Shown here in pieces: positions 22,741 through 35,800 of a DNA stretch of 64,000 nt. Below the pieces are notes generated by a model that worked only from the letters and a program-made list of their open reading frames with translations, did no database searches and had not been told where the DNA came from. The position numbers were made by a program, and so were the translations under genes. The stretch's first letter is position 1. Each line of letters opens with the position of its first letter. This stretch comes from Lepidodermella squamata (Eukaryota > Gastrotricha), in the NCBI GenBank assembly GCA_047495785.1, contig JBLDXI010000074.1:744001-808000 (forward strand), in the 5' to 3' direction.

Positions 22741-23944
22741 CAAGTTTCAAGCTTCGGAATTCGGAATAATACGGTGGTGTGTAACAAGATCGGTGACAGA
22801 TGAAAGATATCAGTAAATTTATCAATTTAGAAATTGCGCTTCTATTAGGTCTATCGAGGTCTATAGATGAATTGAACTATCAGATTCCCAGGCATTCTTA
22901 TTTCCTATTTCCCAGGTAGTCAGATTGAACCAACAGCAAGGATAATTTGAAACTCTATAAATACCGATGCCTTCAGCAAAAATTTACCCTGCCGGAACAG
23001 CCCGACTCGGAAGTATTTGCGGTAATTATCGGCAATTGAGTTGTCATAAAACTCATATTTAAACTAGAAAATGTCTGCACGGTTGCGTCAACTATCATGT
23101 CGAGATTTTCTAGGCTTGCTGCTTCGATACGCGCGATAAAATATGGGCAATCTAAGCAGGTCGATATACGTTAATTTATACGCTTGATTAATCCTCAATT
23201 ATGCGCCTCACTAAATCCCTAAACATTGAATCCAATAGAGCACGGGTGGGTTTAGTAGATCGACGAGGGGTTGAATGTCTCCACAACATTAACCTCATTT
23301 TAATAAATTTCGTTCATGTTTCTTTACGATGCTTCGAGGCTAAGGGATCCGGTTAGTATCAATCTTAGCTCCTCCTCAGTACCCGCGACCCGGGATGTTG
23401 CAAGTGAGTCAGTGAGTGACAGCACTGCGATGTTTAGTAAAGCATGTCGCAGCTCAGTGTTCCGGCAAATCAACGACAGCTCACGTTTCCGATCAGTGCG
23501 CGCATCAAGAGATTACGCTGATCTGAACTAATTTTCCTTATGCATTATGCTATACAGCGGTCTTTGAAACTAGCACAAAAAAGATTTGCCCTGGATTCTG
23601 ACGCGCACAGTACACGCGCATAATATAAATCTGGCACAAATACGAGTGCTTTATTGAGCGATGCACATACGAGTAAATAGAACGCTGCAGTAATTGCATA
23701 CATGTCTCGTCAACACTAGGCTTAAAACCTTTGGCCTAGTCTTGGACTCCATACAAACACACGTGTGGGCAAAAAAGCTTTGACAAATTCTTTGACGTAG
23801 TATACGTTTTTTTCAACGGCCTTTTTTCAACGACTACGCATAAAACGAGGCGTTTATACGGAAGATTCCCGTGCACGAACCCTGGAGGCCCACTAGTGCT
23901 CTTATATAAGTGTGCATAAATTCCAGGATAACCCTAAAAACAAA
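22741..23944. other. Intergenic, no supported gene
   Basis: 1.2 kb between the SLC36-like and P450 genes. Short ORFs only, none with motifs or splice partners. Confidence 0.5.
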
Positions 23945-26533
23945 ATGGCGATTTTTATAGTTGCGGCAACTGGTGCCTCCATAATCGTCGCATTCTACCT
24001 GTATCGAAAATTGATCGCGCTCAATTTCTGGAAAAGCCAGGGAGTTCCTGGCCCAACACCTCACTGGCTCGGCGGTAACTTGAAGGAATTCGGCGATCCG
24101 AAATCTCGCTATTTGATCAATAACAAATGGATGAAGCAGTACGGCAAAACGTTCGGATACTTTTTTGGCTCAACGCCAATTTTATGCTCAAGCGATTTAA
24201 ACATCGTCGACCGCGTTCTAACGAAACAATTCGAAGATTTTCATGCTCGAACCCTGCCACCAGGGGATGAAGACCCGGAGAAAACGAAAAACCCCGTTAC
24301 TATTGCTAGAGCTCGTGGTGAGCGTTGGAAGCGGTTGAGAGCAATTTGTGCCCCTTCGTTCACACCGGCGAAGCTCAAATCTATGGTTCCTATGATGAAT
24401 CAATGCATCGATGAATTCTTGGATATGCTTGAACGCAAATCGGCGAGTGGCAAGGCTTTCGACTTATTACCGCTCTTCCGGTTACTTACATTAGACGTAA
24501 TCGCGTTAACGGCGCTTGGCTTCCAAGCTGATGGCTCGAAAAACCACGGAAAAGCGCCCAATAAAATACTGGAAGTCTTGGAGAAGTTTATGGAAGGATT
24601 CTACTTGAGGTCTATCGTTTACAAACTTGCGATGATGTTACCTGAGGCGATCAGCGTATTGAGTCCATTAGAGCGGCTCCGTGCGCGGATTTTCGGCTCT
24701 GGGGTCATGTATTATGTGAAAAGGTTGGATGAAATTGTTATGCAAGTTATCGAAGCCAGGCGGAATGATGGCAGTTTGAAGCGCCAGGATTTGTTGCAGT
24801 CGATGCTCGATTGTGAGGAATCTGTTTGCGACGCCGCACAGTTGAGCAATTATCGAGGACTAACTGTACCCGAAGTCATCGGCCAAGCTGTGACCTTTAT
24901 GATTGCAGGATACGAAGTAAGTCATCCATTTCATGAAAGGCTATTAGGAACTCCAACGTGCATATTTATTTGCAAGTCAGAAAAGGACTTTAGTTCCATT
25001 TTGGCGATTTAGGATTACGATGCTTTTGCAGAGAGATTAGGATGAAAGTTTTAGTTGAGTTAGGGTATAGGGTGTTCAAATTCAACCTGAATTCGACAAT
25101 TATGTTTAGGGTCGTGTTACTTTTGACTCTTAAGGTCTTCCTCAGAGTTAGGATCGGGGTTATGGATAGGGTAAGGCTAGCATTATGGGTATAGCTGGGG
25201 TTGTAGTTAGGGTCAGGGTTAGGATTGGGGATTAAGGTTAAGGCTAGGGTTATGAATGACCTTGGTGTTAAATTCTGGACCCCTTAGTTTCGTGGAACCT
25301 TAGCACTCCCATAAGGATTTTCAACCGTTATTCCTGGAAGGTTCTAATATGAGTTTCGTGTTCCGTTGTGAAAGATCTTTTTGAGGCACTAATGCCTAGG
25401 GTTCAGGTGTCAGAATTAAGAGATCGGAGGGTTAGTAAAGGATGTTGAGAACTAAACTTATCGGGAACCTTTCAATTTCCCTCGTTGCATATGTTAGCTA
25501 GCTGCTATTCATTATAATTGTTAATGAATTCAATGAATTACAGTCTCTAATTCCTTGTTGTTTATGTTCATGATAGACCTCGAGCAACACCCTGGCCTTT
25601 CTCAGCCATGTACTTGCCAGCAATCCTGAGGTTCAAGACAAACTGATCGCCGAAATCGACCAGCATTTCGCCGACCCTAAAAAGCAGCCTGACGCCGAAA
25701 ACGTCATGCCGATGAAGTACCTTGATGCCGTTGTTAATGAAACCTTGCGAATGTATCCTGTTGCATATGTCACGGCTCGGGCCTGTACTCATGAAACTAA
25801 CCTCGCCGGTATTCACGTGGCGGAGGGCGCTGTTGTTATGGTTGATATCTACTCGATTCATCGCGATAAAGACTACTGGGGCCCGGTGGATGTTGACAAA
25901 TTCTACCCGGAACGCTTCCTTGATGACTACCCAACTACGGCAACTAGACCGGAACTGGTAAGTAATGCTATTTTTACGCTTTTGATTAACAAATTGCAGA
26001 AAACTGGATAGATGTAGAATAGATGTTGAAGTACATTGATGTTGGGAAGTTGGGAACGCAGAGGAATATGCTGGATAGGGAGGGGAGTGGAGGGGAGGGA
26101 GTGAGTGAGACAGAGAGAGTAGGGAAAGGAAAGGAAAGGAAAGCGAGTTAGGGGAAAGAGCTTGGGAAACGCAGCATAGGGTTTCATAAGGAAGGAATTG
26201 GTCAACCAGGGAGGGAAGCAAAGGGAAGTTTTACTGAAAGACTGAATGAGACAGAATTGTGTAGGATAAGAAGACCTAAGGATCGTTAAACTTATTCATT
26301 TTAATGCGCACTTAACCTATTTTATCTTTCAGGCCTTCCTGCCATTTGGAGGCGGCAATAGGATCTGCATCGGCTGGCGTTTCGCACTACTTGAAATGAA
26401 GCTCGCCGTCGTGTCATTTCTCAGACGTTTCCGCATCGTGAAACCCGCTGAAACTGGCGACGAACTAGAATTATCGGCATCTATCCTCCTAAACCCATCT
26501 AACGGCGTTTGGGTAAAGCTGGAACGAAGATAA
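23945..26533 (+). CDS. Cytochrome P450, microsomal (clan 3-like)
   Basis: Three exons (23945-24916, 25577-25957 and 26333-26533, all phase 0) give 517 residues. Seen in order: an N-terminal membrane anchor (MAIFIVAATGASIIVAFYLY), a proline hinge (VPGPTPHWLGGN), the C-helix WKRLRA, the I-helix AGYE|TSSNTL split by intron 1, the K-helix ETLRMYP (ExxR), a PERF motif and the heme loop FGGGNRICIG with its cysteine ligand. All key residues are present. The start is the ATG that gives the best anchor. Another in-frame ATG lies 33 nt upstream. The sequence resembles CYP3/CYP13-type enzymes that oxidise xenobiotics or lipids at the ER. Intron 1 holds degenerate TTAGGG-like sequence, and intron 2 a purine-only stretch. 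Confidence 0.93.
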
Positions 26534-26966
26534 ACATCTATCTTTAAGTAATTCTATCCTGATTATTTGTTCTTTGTTTTCATGTATATGTTGTCGAACC
26601 TGCGCTTTTTTTATTACAACATGTATTAACGCAAAGCAAGCCATTCCAGTTGAATTTTGTTATTGCTTCGATGATAAAAATAATCGCAACAATCAAGCAA
26701 TCAATTGTTGTATTGGATTTAAAGCGTGTTTTTGGCACAACCTCATTCGGAATTTTGTTAATGGTGATGATGAGACGCTGTTGTTTTTAATGGCGTTCCA
26801 TGTGGAAATCTCGCGAATCCATCTCGTTGGCAAGACGCTTTAATAAAAAATATATAAATTCAACTGCATTTCGTTTAATTTATTGACTTACCACAGCAGA
26901 GCAGCTATTTATTTGGTGCGTGGAGAGACATTAATTCAACTTAAAAATTTAAATAAAAATCGAAAC

Positions 26967-27716
26967 TTACAATCCGCACCTGAAATTAGGAAATTTATAT
27001 TTAATTTGATATGGCTATATTTAGCGGAATGAAATTGCTTACCAGCAGTATAAGCAGGCTTCTTCGCACATGGTTTGCCTAATACCGACCAATGTTCGGA
27101 ATCTGTGTTTATAGAGGCATCAGAAATATTTTCAAAAATGCTGGTTCCGATTTCATCTAATTGTTTACCGAACGTTGAGCGGGACGATGCCAAAGAGGCA
27201 GCAATAGCACGCGTTCTCACCCAACCGAGTCGAAGCCTTGTACGCCAAGTAGCATGGGCAGAAGTAGCCGATGACGCAGTTCATAGGGTGCCTAGCAGTT
27301 CATAAGGAATTATTAATAGGAATAGGAATAGGAATAAGAATAGGAATAGAAATAGGAATAGGAATAGGAATAGGAATAGGAATAGGAATAGGAATAGGAA
27401 TAGGAATAGGAATAGGAATAGGAATAGGGATTAGGAATTGAAATTAGGAAAAAGCAATAGGAAATCGTATTTAGACTTACGCGCAAAGCTCACAGATGCC
27501 ATGTCGCCAGACTTCGTTCTCGGCGCGTGCCGGCTGTTGCATGACGACGACAGTTGGCTGGGGCTGTTGAACGTGAACGACAGTCGGCTGGCCGCTGTAG
27601 CTGACGGCAGGCTGAGGAGCTGGGTATCCGGGCTGACCGGCCGGTTGGTAGCCCGGCTGGGCTGGTGGGTAGGCAGGCGGGTACTGCTGCTGTCCGGCAT
27701 ACTTTTCGTCAGACAT
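26967..27716 (-). CDS. PLAC8 cysteine-rich protein (copy 1)
   Basis: Four minus-strand exons (27481-27716, 27169-27291, 27043-27102 and 26967-26979) give 143 residues. The N-terminal third is Pro/Gln/Tyr-rich (MSDEKYAGQQQYPPAYPPAQ and similar runs). The PLAC8 core follows, with WRHGICELCA, GYFCPCYLAYKAS, GENACYCC and MCEEACLYC. PLAC8/cornifelin/FCR-type proteins are small Cys-rich, usually membrane-associated proteins linked to cell-size control, metal handling or lipid storage. No biochemical activity can be assigned here. The last exon is only 13 nt. A GGAATA hexanucleotide array lies in intron 1. The paralogue at 43255-43881 has the same exon phases and identical lengths for exons 2-4. Confidence 0.85.
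27303..27428. repeat. (GGAATA)n microsatellite in PLAC8 intron 1
   Basis: About 20 near-perfect copies of the hexamer. The intron of the paralogous gene has only a few copies near 43585-43615, so the array expanded after duplication. Confidence 0.9.
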
Positions 27717-28367
27717 TTTAATCCGCTTTTTCCTTCACTCGCTAAATATATACGTGAAAATAAAATATTAAAATAATAAAATATTGTTGAAAAAAATAAA
27801 GGATGACATAGGAATATTTGCTAAATGCTAAATTGAACACTTGAATCCTTCTTTCTAATAATCCTTGGATTAGTATTAGAATATTTTGATCATTCGGAAA
27901 CAAAGGTAATTGACTGCTTATGATAATATTATGGGTTCAAGGTTCTACAATTGGACTTATAAAGGGCGGGGAAAAGGCACGGCAGACTGCCCACAAAGCA
28001 CACATATAAATAAGTCGTCCGCTCCAATGTTTTTATTGAGTAGGTGTGGAGGTAATCTCGCGATATTGGGCGAGGCCAGCGAAAAAAACGAACATATGCG
28101 AGGTTGATAAGGCGGTTTAAGGCCTTATCACAGCGCCTTATTTTGCCATTAATAATGATCTGATAGTTGAATCCACAGAGTATAGTTGCATGAGATACTA
28201 TCAATTTAGCGACAAACCCTGCCGTGGAGTCGGCTTTTATCTCCTTGATATTTATTATTTTTATCTCATTCCCGACGTCTCGGACAGTGTTAATCAGTGG
28301 TTAAAGTTCGAGGGCAGTTGATGAATGGGTTTGTGTAAACAATATTGTCGTCTATTATATCTGATTG
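27717..28367. other. Divergence zone between PLAC8 copy 1 and the protease gene
   Basis: The PLAC8 promoter lies here. A block at about 27960-28110 matches 44050-44200 upstream of the second PLAC8 gene, including CGCTCCAATGTTTTTAT, TAGGTGTGG and TCGCGATATTGGGCG. No coding sequence is supported. Confidence 0.5.
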
Positions 28368-29970
28368 TCAGGTTCCAGTTACCAGCTTTATCCATGATCG
28401 TACCGCGCACACTCGGCTGTAAAAAGTCAAAACATCCTCTGAAAAAAAATAGAAAAATAAACATGAAGGATTTTATAACGCAAAAAATTACTCAAATATT
28501 TAAGAAATTTTGAATTTATAAACTATTTGAAAAATTGAAATTTTTTTGAAATTCATTTAGTTATTTCGATCGAAGTTGAGGAAGGGTTTTTCATTTTAGC
28601 AGCTATACCTTTTGCACAACCACCTGAAGAATGGGACGCCAAGCCACACAGCTAGAAATTGGAAATCTAGCTGAAGATATTAGCTAAAATTTATTGAATA
28701 AATCTATACCTGGAAATAGCCATTTTTAGCCACTACCAAAGCTCCACCACTATCGCCCTATCAGACGGAAAAAAAATAAAAAAATTGAAAGATTATTATT
28801 TGAGTCGCGAACGAAGCAGCTATCTGCGCCAGGTGAACTGTAACCAGCGCAAATCATGCGTGACGAAGCTGCAGCGTAGCCAATTTTAAGCAGCGCACAG
28901 TTCAGCGGCGAAGAAATCGGAAGTTTTGCTTTTCGAAGCACTTGAGATATCGATCCATCGCTTGAGATTCGACCCCATCCTTCACAAATTAATTTGAATT
29001 GAATTCGTTGAATAAATTTCTATCGAACCTGAAACATATCCCGTATCACCTTCAAGGCTATAAAAAAATAAAAATAAAAAATATAATTCACGAATAATTT
29101 AATTTAATTACCAGCTTTCAAAACATGAGTCTGGTAAGCAAATCGGTTGCGCCGCCCATGTAGTAAGGTCGGCACTTGGGGACACTTTGATCAACGCGAA
29201 GTCAAAGTCGAATGTTGACGGTTGATAGCTAGGGTGAGGAATTATGGCAATACCTCGCCGTGAGAATTCGCCCGATTCAATAATTGACGAGTTGTGGTCA
29301 CCGTAGGTAATTGAAGCTAAGTAAAACCCGTTCTCGCTGCCTTTCACGCAATGCGCTGCTGTTAGGATCCAATTTTCTGAAAAAAATTGAAATTGGAAAA
29401 ATTGAAATTGAAAATGTTAAAAATTAAATGAAAAAAATAAGAAAAAATTGGAATAGAATCTAAATTTCAATCTGGAATATTTTTTAACGAAATTGTGAAC
29501 ATTTCAATTTCAATTTTTCAATTTTTTTGAAAAATGAGAAAAAGTTTAATTTCGAAAAGTTTTTCAAACAAATTTCAAAGATATTTTCCTATTCTATTTG
29601 ACGAAATGGTTAAATGAATTTTACCATTAATGATGACGCCCCCGCAGAGTGCGATGTCTAAAACAGTAGTCATTTCAAGCCTGACCTGCCACGGGAATTC
29701 ATTCGGCAGCGCTTCAACGCCGTTAACAATGCCGGCCGAGCTGCGTCGCACACTTTCGCCGTCATTCCAGTAGACAGAGTGACCACAACTCGCTAATTTG
29801 CCGCCCTTGCCATCGCGAGGCTGCGGGCTAGGGCCTGATTTTGGTAATATGTTATACTGACTCGGCGGTGTGATTGTTGACGGCGATCGAAGAGGCAATC
29901 GGCCGTAAAAACAGCCATCGATAAAATCGATCAAATACATTATCGGAAAAATTGGAATTATCGATTTCAT
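28368..29970 (-). CDS. Trypsin-like serine protease (S1A), secreted
   Basis: Seven minus-strand exons (29625-29970, 29112-29376, 29029-29057, 28813-28979, 28710-28757, 28609-28651 and 28368-28438) give 322 residues with all phases consistent. A hydrophobic N-terminus and a prodomain of about 75 residues precede the activation site IVNG. The catalytic triad is complete: TAAHC (His), FDFALI (Asp) and GDSGGA (Ser). The S1 position reads ADSC, so aspartate is in the specificity pocket and cleavage after Arg or Lys is expected. The C-terminus ends in the FYSRVCAVRSWI helix of the fold. Several exons are very short (29, 43 and 48 nt). Substrate and pathway are unknown. Digestion or a prophenoloxidase-like cascade are both possible. 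Confidence 0.88.
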
Positions 29971-31137
29971 CGGAATTTAAAAAACAAATGTTAAAATTAT
30001 CCAGTTTTTCGGGTTTCGGTAGTTTGCAGCCAGGTGCGAGCCATTTACTGCTGAGATTAATTAACTTGATAGCGCGATAAAGCATGCTTTTGTTGTTGCA
30101 GTTAATTACATCGGTTACACCGGTGCGCAATTGACAGCCTGCTGGAACCGTACCAAAACTCGGTGTATCATTTGTTGGCCACCGTTCATTGTGTTTTTTG
30201 ACAAATTTAAAAATTCAACTTTATTCAAGCAAAACATTTATGAATTCCATTGGTAAACTCTAAATTCACCGTTCCTGCCTATTACAATTCCTCAACATTT
30301 ACGAATTATGAAGTTTATTCACTTATTTTAATTTTAATTTAGTAAATTTTCAAAAATCCTGGAAAGATTAAAAAGTTAAGGAGTTCGAGTGGTTGCTCGT
30401 TAATTTTATGCCTAAATTATGGACCACGAGTATGCGCACCGATCGCTAATCGCTACGTTCTCTATTATTTTTTCTAAAAAATCAAGTATCGCTCCAATTA
30501 CCATGGACCTTGGATACAGCGTATCCCATAAGTAGCGCACGTAAAGTCGCATCTCATGGCAAGGAAAAAAAATGGAAAAATTAAAAAAATCACTAAAATA
30601 GTAATGAAGTATCTCACTTGTTATTTGGATTAAAGAAATTCGGAGAAATTTGCCCCAACCGGGTAAAATACCGAAAATTACCGAACCAGTTACCATCGGG
30701 GTTTTCCGGGTTTCTCCGGTACATTTTCGGATATGGAATGGAAGATGGAATGTTCTCTCGGTAGGTTTAATTGTCTAACAAAATCAGTTGTATTTCCTAC
30801 AAGACACGCTGGGACACGCTGTAAGCAATTCGAAAGCTGAAAAGGAGAATTTCCAACAATAACTTTCATCTCTCGGCGTTGCAAAGCTATTTCCAAAATG
30901 TTACCCTGGTTTTTCGAATAAATATTAAATATAAATATATGTAGAAAACGAGTTTTTATTTGCATACCCTAGGCATATCCTAAGTTTCAATAATAAAATC
31001 AATTATTACAAAAAAATCCCAAAACGGCCGAGTTTTTAGCATTGGTGAGTAAAGAGAAAACAATAGTGATATCAGCAGTCAAATTTCAAGAGTTAGTCAA
31101 TTCCAACCCGATTCCAACTATAAGAAGCCGAATTCGT
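29971..31137. other. Intergenic, no supported gene
   Basis: Upstream region of the protease gene and 3' flank of the coiled-coil gene. Short ORFs without motifs. Confidence 0.5.
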
Positions 31138-31728
31138 TCAATCGTGAGCTCCGTGAGCCTCCGCCTTGCTTTCAAACAGCTGCGCCTTCAGCTCCGTTAT
31201 GGCGGTTCGCATCTCGGCGCCTTGGGTAAGTGAGCGTTCGAGGGCAGAGTTCATGTTCTCGAAAGAAGATTTCAGGTCGGCTGCAGCGTTTGCCAATTCC
31301 GAAATTTGCCGCTGCGTCGTTTCTTGAGCGGCCAGCCCGGCGTGAATCGCCTCGACCAAGTTCGTGAGAGCTCCCGTTACGCGCTGCGACATATACGTAG
31401 TAAGCGATGAGTCGGGGGCAGCTTAAAAAGTTATATCAAATTGTGATGATTCTGACAAACTGAATGTTCGTTGTTTTATACCTGTTTGCAGCGGAGCCAT
31501 TTGAAAGGCGATGCAAATTAGCGTCGCCACTTCGCTCGCATCACCGGGATTAGCCGTAAAATCAGGCAGATTTAGTTCCATGACGTTCGCAGCAGCTACG
31601 CGGAACGCCTCGTAATTCGGCTCGTACGTCAACGTCCATAGTGTCCTGATAATTAAAAAGGATTTAAGCGAATTAGGAATCATTAACATCAACATGGCTT
31701 CGGCCAACCCTAACCAGATTTTAAACAA
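31138..31728 (-). CDS. Small coiled-coil protein, uncharacterised
   Basis: Two joined minus-strand exons are clear (31482-31645 and 31138-31421). The junction is ACAG|GTATAA to TTTTTAAG|CTGCC. Together they encode about 150 residues: YEPNYEAFRVAAANVMEL, a PLQTAAPDSSLTTYMSQR linker, then a long alanine- and glutamine-rich heptad helix (roughly the last 80 residues) ending in EAHGAHD. The 5' end is unsure. The frame stays open up to an ATG at 31726-31728, but the sequence before 31645 looks like an acceptor (AATTATCAG), so an upstream exon may be missing. I do not recognise the family. Confidence 0.5.
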
Positions 31729-32820
31729 CCAGCCACGCCTTTCAACTCCTTAGATTCCAGAATCTCTTTCAGGCATTTTCAGAATAATTTAGAATTTTAG
31801 AATAAAAGTAAATCGAGTTAGCTTATGAGCAAATTTTACTATAACTGAAATATTGAACGTACCAATTCAAGGATAAAATGCGAAAGAACAGCAGAAGAGC
31901 GCGCGAAGTACGAAAACAAACACGACGTTGAAATAGTTAAATGGTTAAAATAAATCAAATCGGTAAAATTATCGATATAAAATCACGATGTTATGCTCGC
32001 GATCGTAGTTTTCGTGAAACTGAAAACTCAATTGGGGGTTATTTTGGAAGCCGTCATCGTGGTAAAGTCGGCTCTATCGATAAAGGCAGCTTTATCTGGC
32101 AAAAAAACGCCTGGCCATTTTTAAATTGCTCATCATTAGTCGTGACCTACTTTTTGGCAGCCTATTTTATTGCTATGATTTGTTATACAATTAGGTCAAC
32201 AAGTGCGTTATTCAGGTCAAAACGCTCGATTTCGGACAAAAATCGGCCGTTAAAGTCAACTTGATCGGCCGTTTTCCACTTTGAGCATCGATGGCTAGGT
32301 AATGGTTGGAAATTAGCACATGGGATTTCGTGAGCTTATTCATATATGGGTTCGGACAGCTTTTGGTCAGAAAATGAAAATTCAAATGCTTATTCAGGTA
32401 ACCTTTTGCCCTAAAGAACACCGCATGTTCGAACGCATAGAAAGGGGGGCTATTTACAAAAGTCATAATAAATCTTTCGTGAAATTAAATAAAGCTGCCG
32501 AAATTCCTGAATTGAGTTTACGTTATTTTGTTAATATTTTTCAATTTTTTGTATTCCATTTTTCATCCACCTTTTTCCATATGCATCGAGCTGAGACGTC
32601 ATGACTTTTCCTTATTTTTCAGAGTAATTTTCAATTTTCGAGCCATATGTTTGAATTTAACCAAGTCGCGAGTGCCATTTGTTAGGCACGCGATTGAAAA
32701 ATTGAGCTCTTTAAAATTCAGTTTGTTAAATTTTCAATTCATTAATTTTAACAACACACTCGAACACACATTGCTCTACATCACATTTTTCTACCTATAC
32801 ACACATTTTACTACACTACA
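31729..32820. other. Divergent promoter region
   Basis: Lies between the coiled-coil gene and the mucin-like gene, which are transcribed away from each other. It holds an AATTAGGTCA site near 32189-32198 and a CAGGTCA near 32214, like the sites in the SDR intron. No coding sequence is supported. Confidence 0.45.
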
Positions 32821-35800
32821 ATGAAAATTTTCGACAGTCGCAGTATATTGTGGCTATTGTTTTTTGTTGTTCTGTCAACCTCGGCCGCTTTCTCCGACTG
32901 GTGGTCATCCTGGAGCGGTCCAAACGACGATGAACTTTCGACTACAACGCGAAAACCTGTGAAACTCACGAAATCGAAACCTACAAAATCTACCTCGACG
33001 TCCACTACTACGACGACGGCTATGCCATCTGCGACCGCGCCTTTGTTTCCCGATTCTGCTGATTTTCCGAATGATGACGAGCCGAAAAAGATTTTCGAGC
33101 CAGCGAATTCGGCCGATTTGCAAAAGCTGGATAAGCCTAAGGTCATAATCGATATTCCAGTCGATGGCGGTGAATTGAAGCGTGACTTGGCTAATTTCGT
33201 TTCGGATTCGATCAGCGACCAAAATCAGCCAACCTCGACCTTGGTTCACTCAACCGTGACCTTGGATCTGACTACTGAGTCTTCAACTGGAACCACTTTG
33301 GTACCAAATTCCGGCGACGAATTGCCTTTGACTTCTGAAACTTCGCCAACTTCGAAAAAACTATCTGATACTCGAAATTCTGAACCAGATGAAGGTGAAA
33401 CTGACGCGGCTAAAGTAGTTGAAGTTCAAGAATTTTCCGGTAAATTAGGCGTGGCGATGGCCGATTCAGACAACGAGACATCGACTTCTCTCGCATTTTC
33501 GACAACTTCGGAAAAGGTTCCAGTTGAACTTGGATCTTCAACTTCGGGTCCGAGTTCAGTCTCCAACACAACAATTGTTGCCAGTAGTTCGTTTGTCTCA
33601 ACTTCGAAACAGGTTCCAGTTGAGCTTGGAAGTTCGACATTGAGTTTAATTTTGGTCATCAACACCTCTTCAACTACTGATAAGCCAAGTTATTCAACTT
33701 TCTCAACTTCGAAAAAGGTTCCAGACCAGCTATCAACCGATCCAGCTCATCGCTTCCGTGTTCAATCTTACGATGAAGATGACGATGAAACTACGACTAC
33801 AGGTTCTAGCTTCGCCACTAATGGAACTACTTCGGTTCCAACTACAGTCCGGTTGGTTACTAATTCGACTTTTTCGAGCAAGAAAGAATTCTCGACCACG
33901 TCAAATCCAATTTCTATCACTACTATTGGGTTGAAAAATGTTACTGATACTGGGTTTACTGCGACCACTGTGGGTTCAACGGCCTTCAAGAGTTCCACTA
34001 CTACACAGGCTTCGACGACTAAGTCTCTTGGCGATCTTTTGAAGGAAGCACTGGCTTCAGATTATCTCTCTGATAAGGATTACCTCGATTCTTCGAATTC
34101 ATCTATGCCAAGTTCAACCTTGCTTCCTACAACAACCAAGGCGGTGGAAACAACAATTTTGCCCCGAAATGCAACGACAACCATCTCCGGTATTTCAGCC
34201 TCGGATTTGACCACTAGGAAGGTTGAATTAGAAACAACCGTGGATCCATCTAGAACTAGTACAAAGCTGGTTTCGATTGCTGTTGCTTCGGCGAATGCTT
34301 TCAACGAATCTAGTGCTACATTGGAAACAACAACGGGAGTCTCCAAATTCGATCTTGGCAATACAACGATGAGGCTGAATTCCACTACGGCCCGCATCTT
34401 GTTCGAAGCAACTACCAAATCGGCTATTTTGACTAGCTCTACTTCGAAAATAAATGTTTCGAGCTCAACTGTAGCTAGTACCAAGTCGGAATCGAATGCT
34501 ACAACCAAGCTGGTTCCAATTGAAGATTTGGAAAACCCGGGTGTTATGAGCCTTGAAAGATTGTTTGCGACAAAAGCTGAAGCTGGGAATGCAACAAGTA
34601 CGAACGCCACTACGACACAGAAGATTGACACGACTTCTACTGCTACTTCTTCGAATGCTTCGAACCTTACTATTGCTACGACTGTTTATTACGGGACAAA
34701 GACTTCGACTGGAGGTTCGACCACAGTATTGCCCAATAATACTACCAGCCAAGTTCGAACTTCAACCTCGATGGTTGATGGTCGTGTTGAGCTTGGAAAT
34801 GAGTCTACTACACCTAGGTTCCAAACAACAACCAGCAAAGTTATTGTTTCAGCTTCAAATCAGGCTGATGGTGTCATGGTTCGATCGGGTGATGTGTCCA
34901 CTGCCGCTTCTTCAACCACGACAAGTAAAGCTGGTACTTCTATTGGTAGATTCGACGATCGTGTAACTAAAACCGAATCTGTTTCCTCGACAACAAGCAA
35001 AGTCCAAGGATCGAATCAGGAACGTCCATCGAGCTTAATTGATAGTTCCCAAGCTGGTACCAAGTTAGCGCCCGAGCCCACAACGCCGGCCACAGCTTCA
35101 ACTAGAGTGCTCTCGACCTCGACCACTGGTTTGACAGTGAAATCCGAAAATCTCGAGTTCAAGTCGGTTGGTACCACGCCGGAACCGGTAGCTAAAACTG
35201 ATGTTCCAATCAGCAGCTCAACTAGTCAACGGATTAATACTCCCGAGGCCGAGTTTCCCAGTTCCACTGTGGTTTCGAGTGGTACCAAACTGGCTTCTAT
35301 CTCTCAAGCCGGGACCACAGCAGATTCTGCCTCGACCGCAACCTCGAAGCAAAGCTCAACAGAAGGTCCCAAGGTCCGATTTGAGGTTCCTGATGTTCTA
35401 TCAACATCTGTTCCTACCCGTCAAGCTGGTGGCAACTCGAATTCCGAATCTACCACAACTTCGAATTTTATTACAGCTTCTACTTCGAAATTAGTTCCTA
35501 GTTCTACAGAAGGTTCCAAGGTTCGATTTGAAGCTCCTGAGGTTCAATCAACCTCATCTATTGGTACCAAGTTGGAGCCGGCAGTCACTACTACTTCTCA
35601 ATTTGTCGAGTCGAAGATCGAGATGACTAGTTCCACTACGTTGTCAAGCAGTACCAAGCTGGTACCAACTCCGGTTATCGTGGTTTCAGGCCGAAAATCT
35701 GCCGGAGCGTTGTTTGGAGGCAGTGATTTCGATGATAAGCCAGGAGTTCAAAAAGGCGATCGTCACCTTGATAGGCTGATTCTATCCGGAACCACAAAGG

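Larger units (their letters stand above)
26590..28200. repeat. Segmental duplication, copy 1 (PLAC8 block, LINE-free)
   Basis: The 3' flank, the PLAC8 gene and its upstream promoter region (to about 28110) are all recognisable again at 40918-44220 with many substitutions. This copy lacks the LINE found in the other and so records the pre-insertion site near 26672-26690. Confidence 0.75.

Noticed and set aside
33400-35500. Many antisense and alternate-frame ORFs within the mucin-like gene
   Set aside because: Low-complexity Ser/Thr codons keep other frames open. None has a motif or splice partner.
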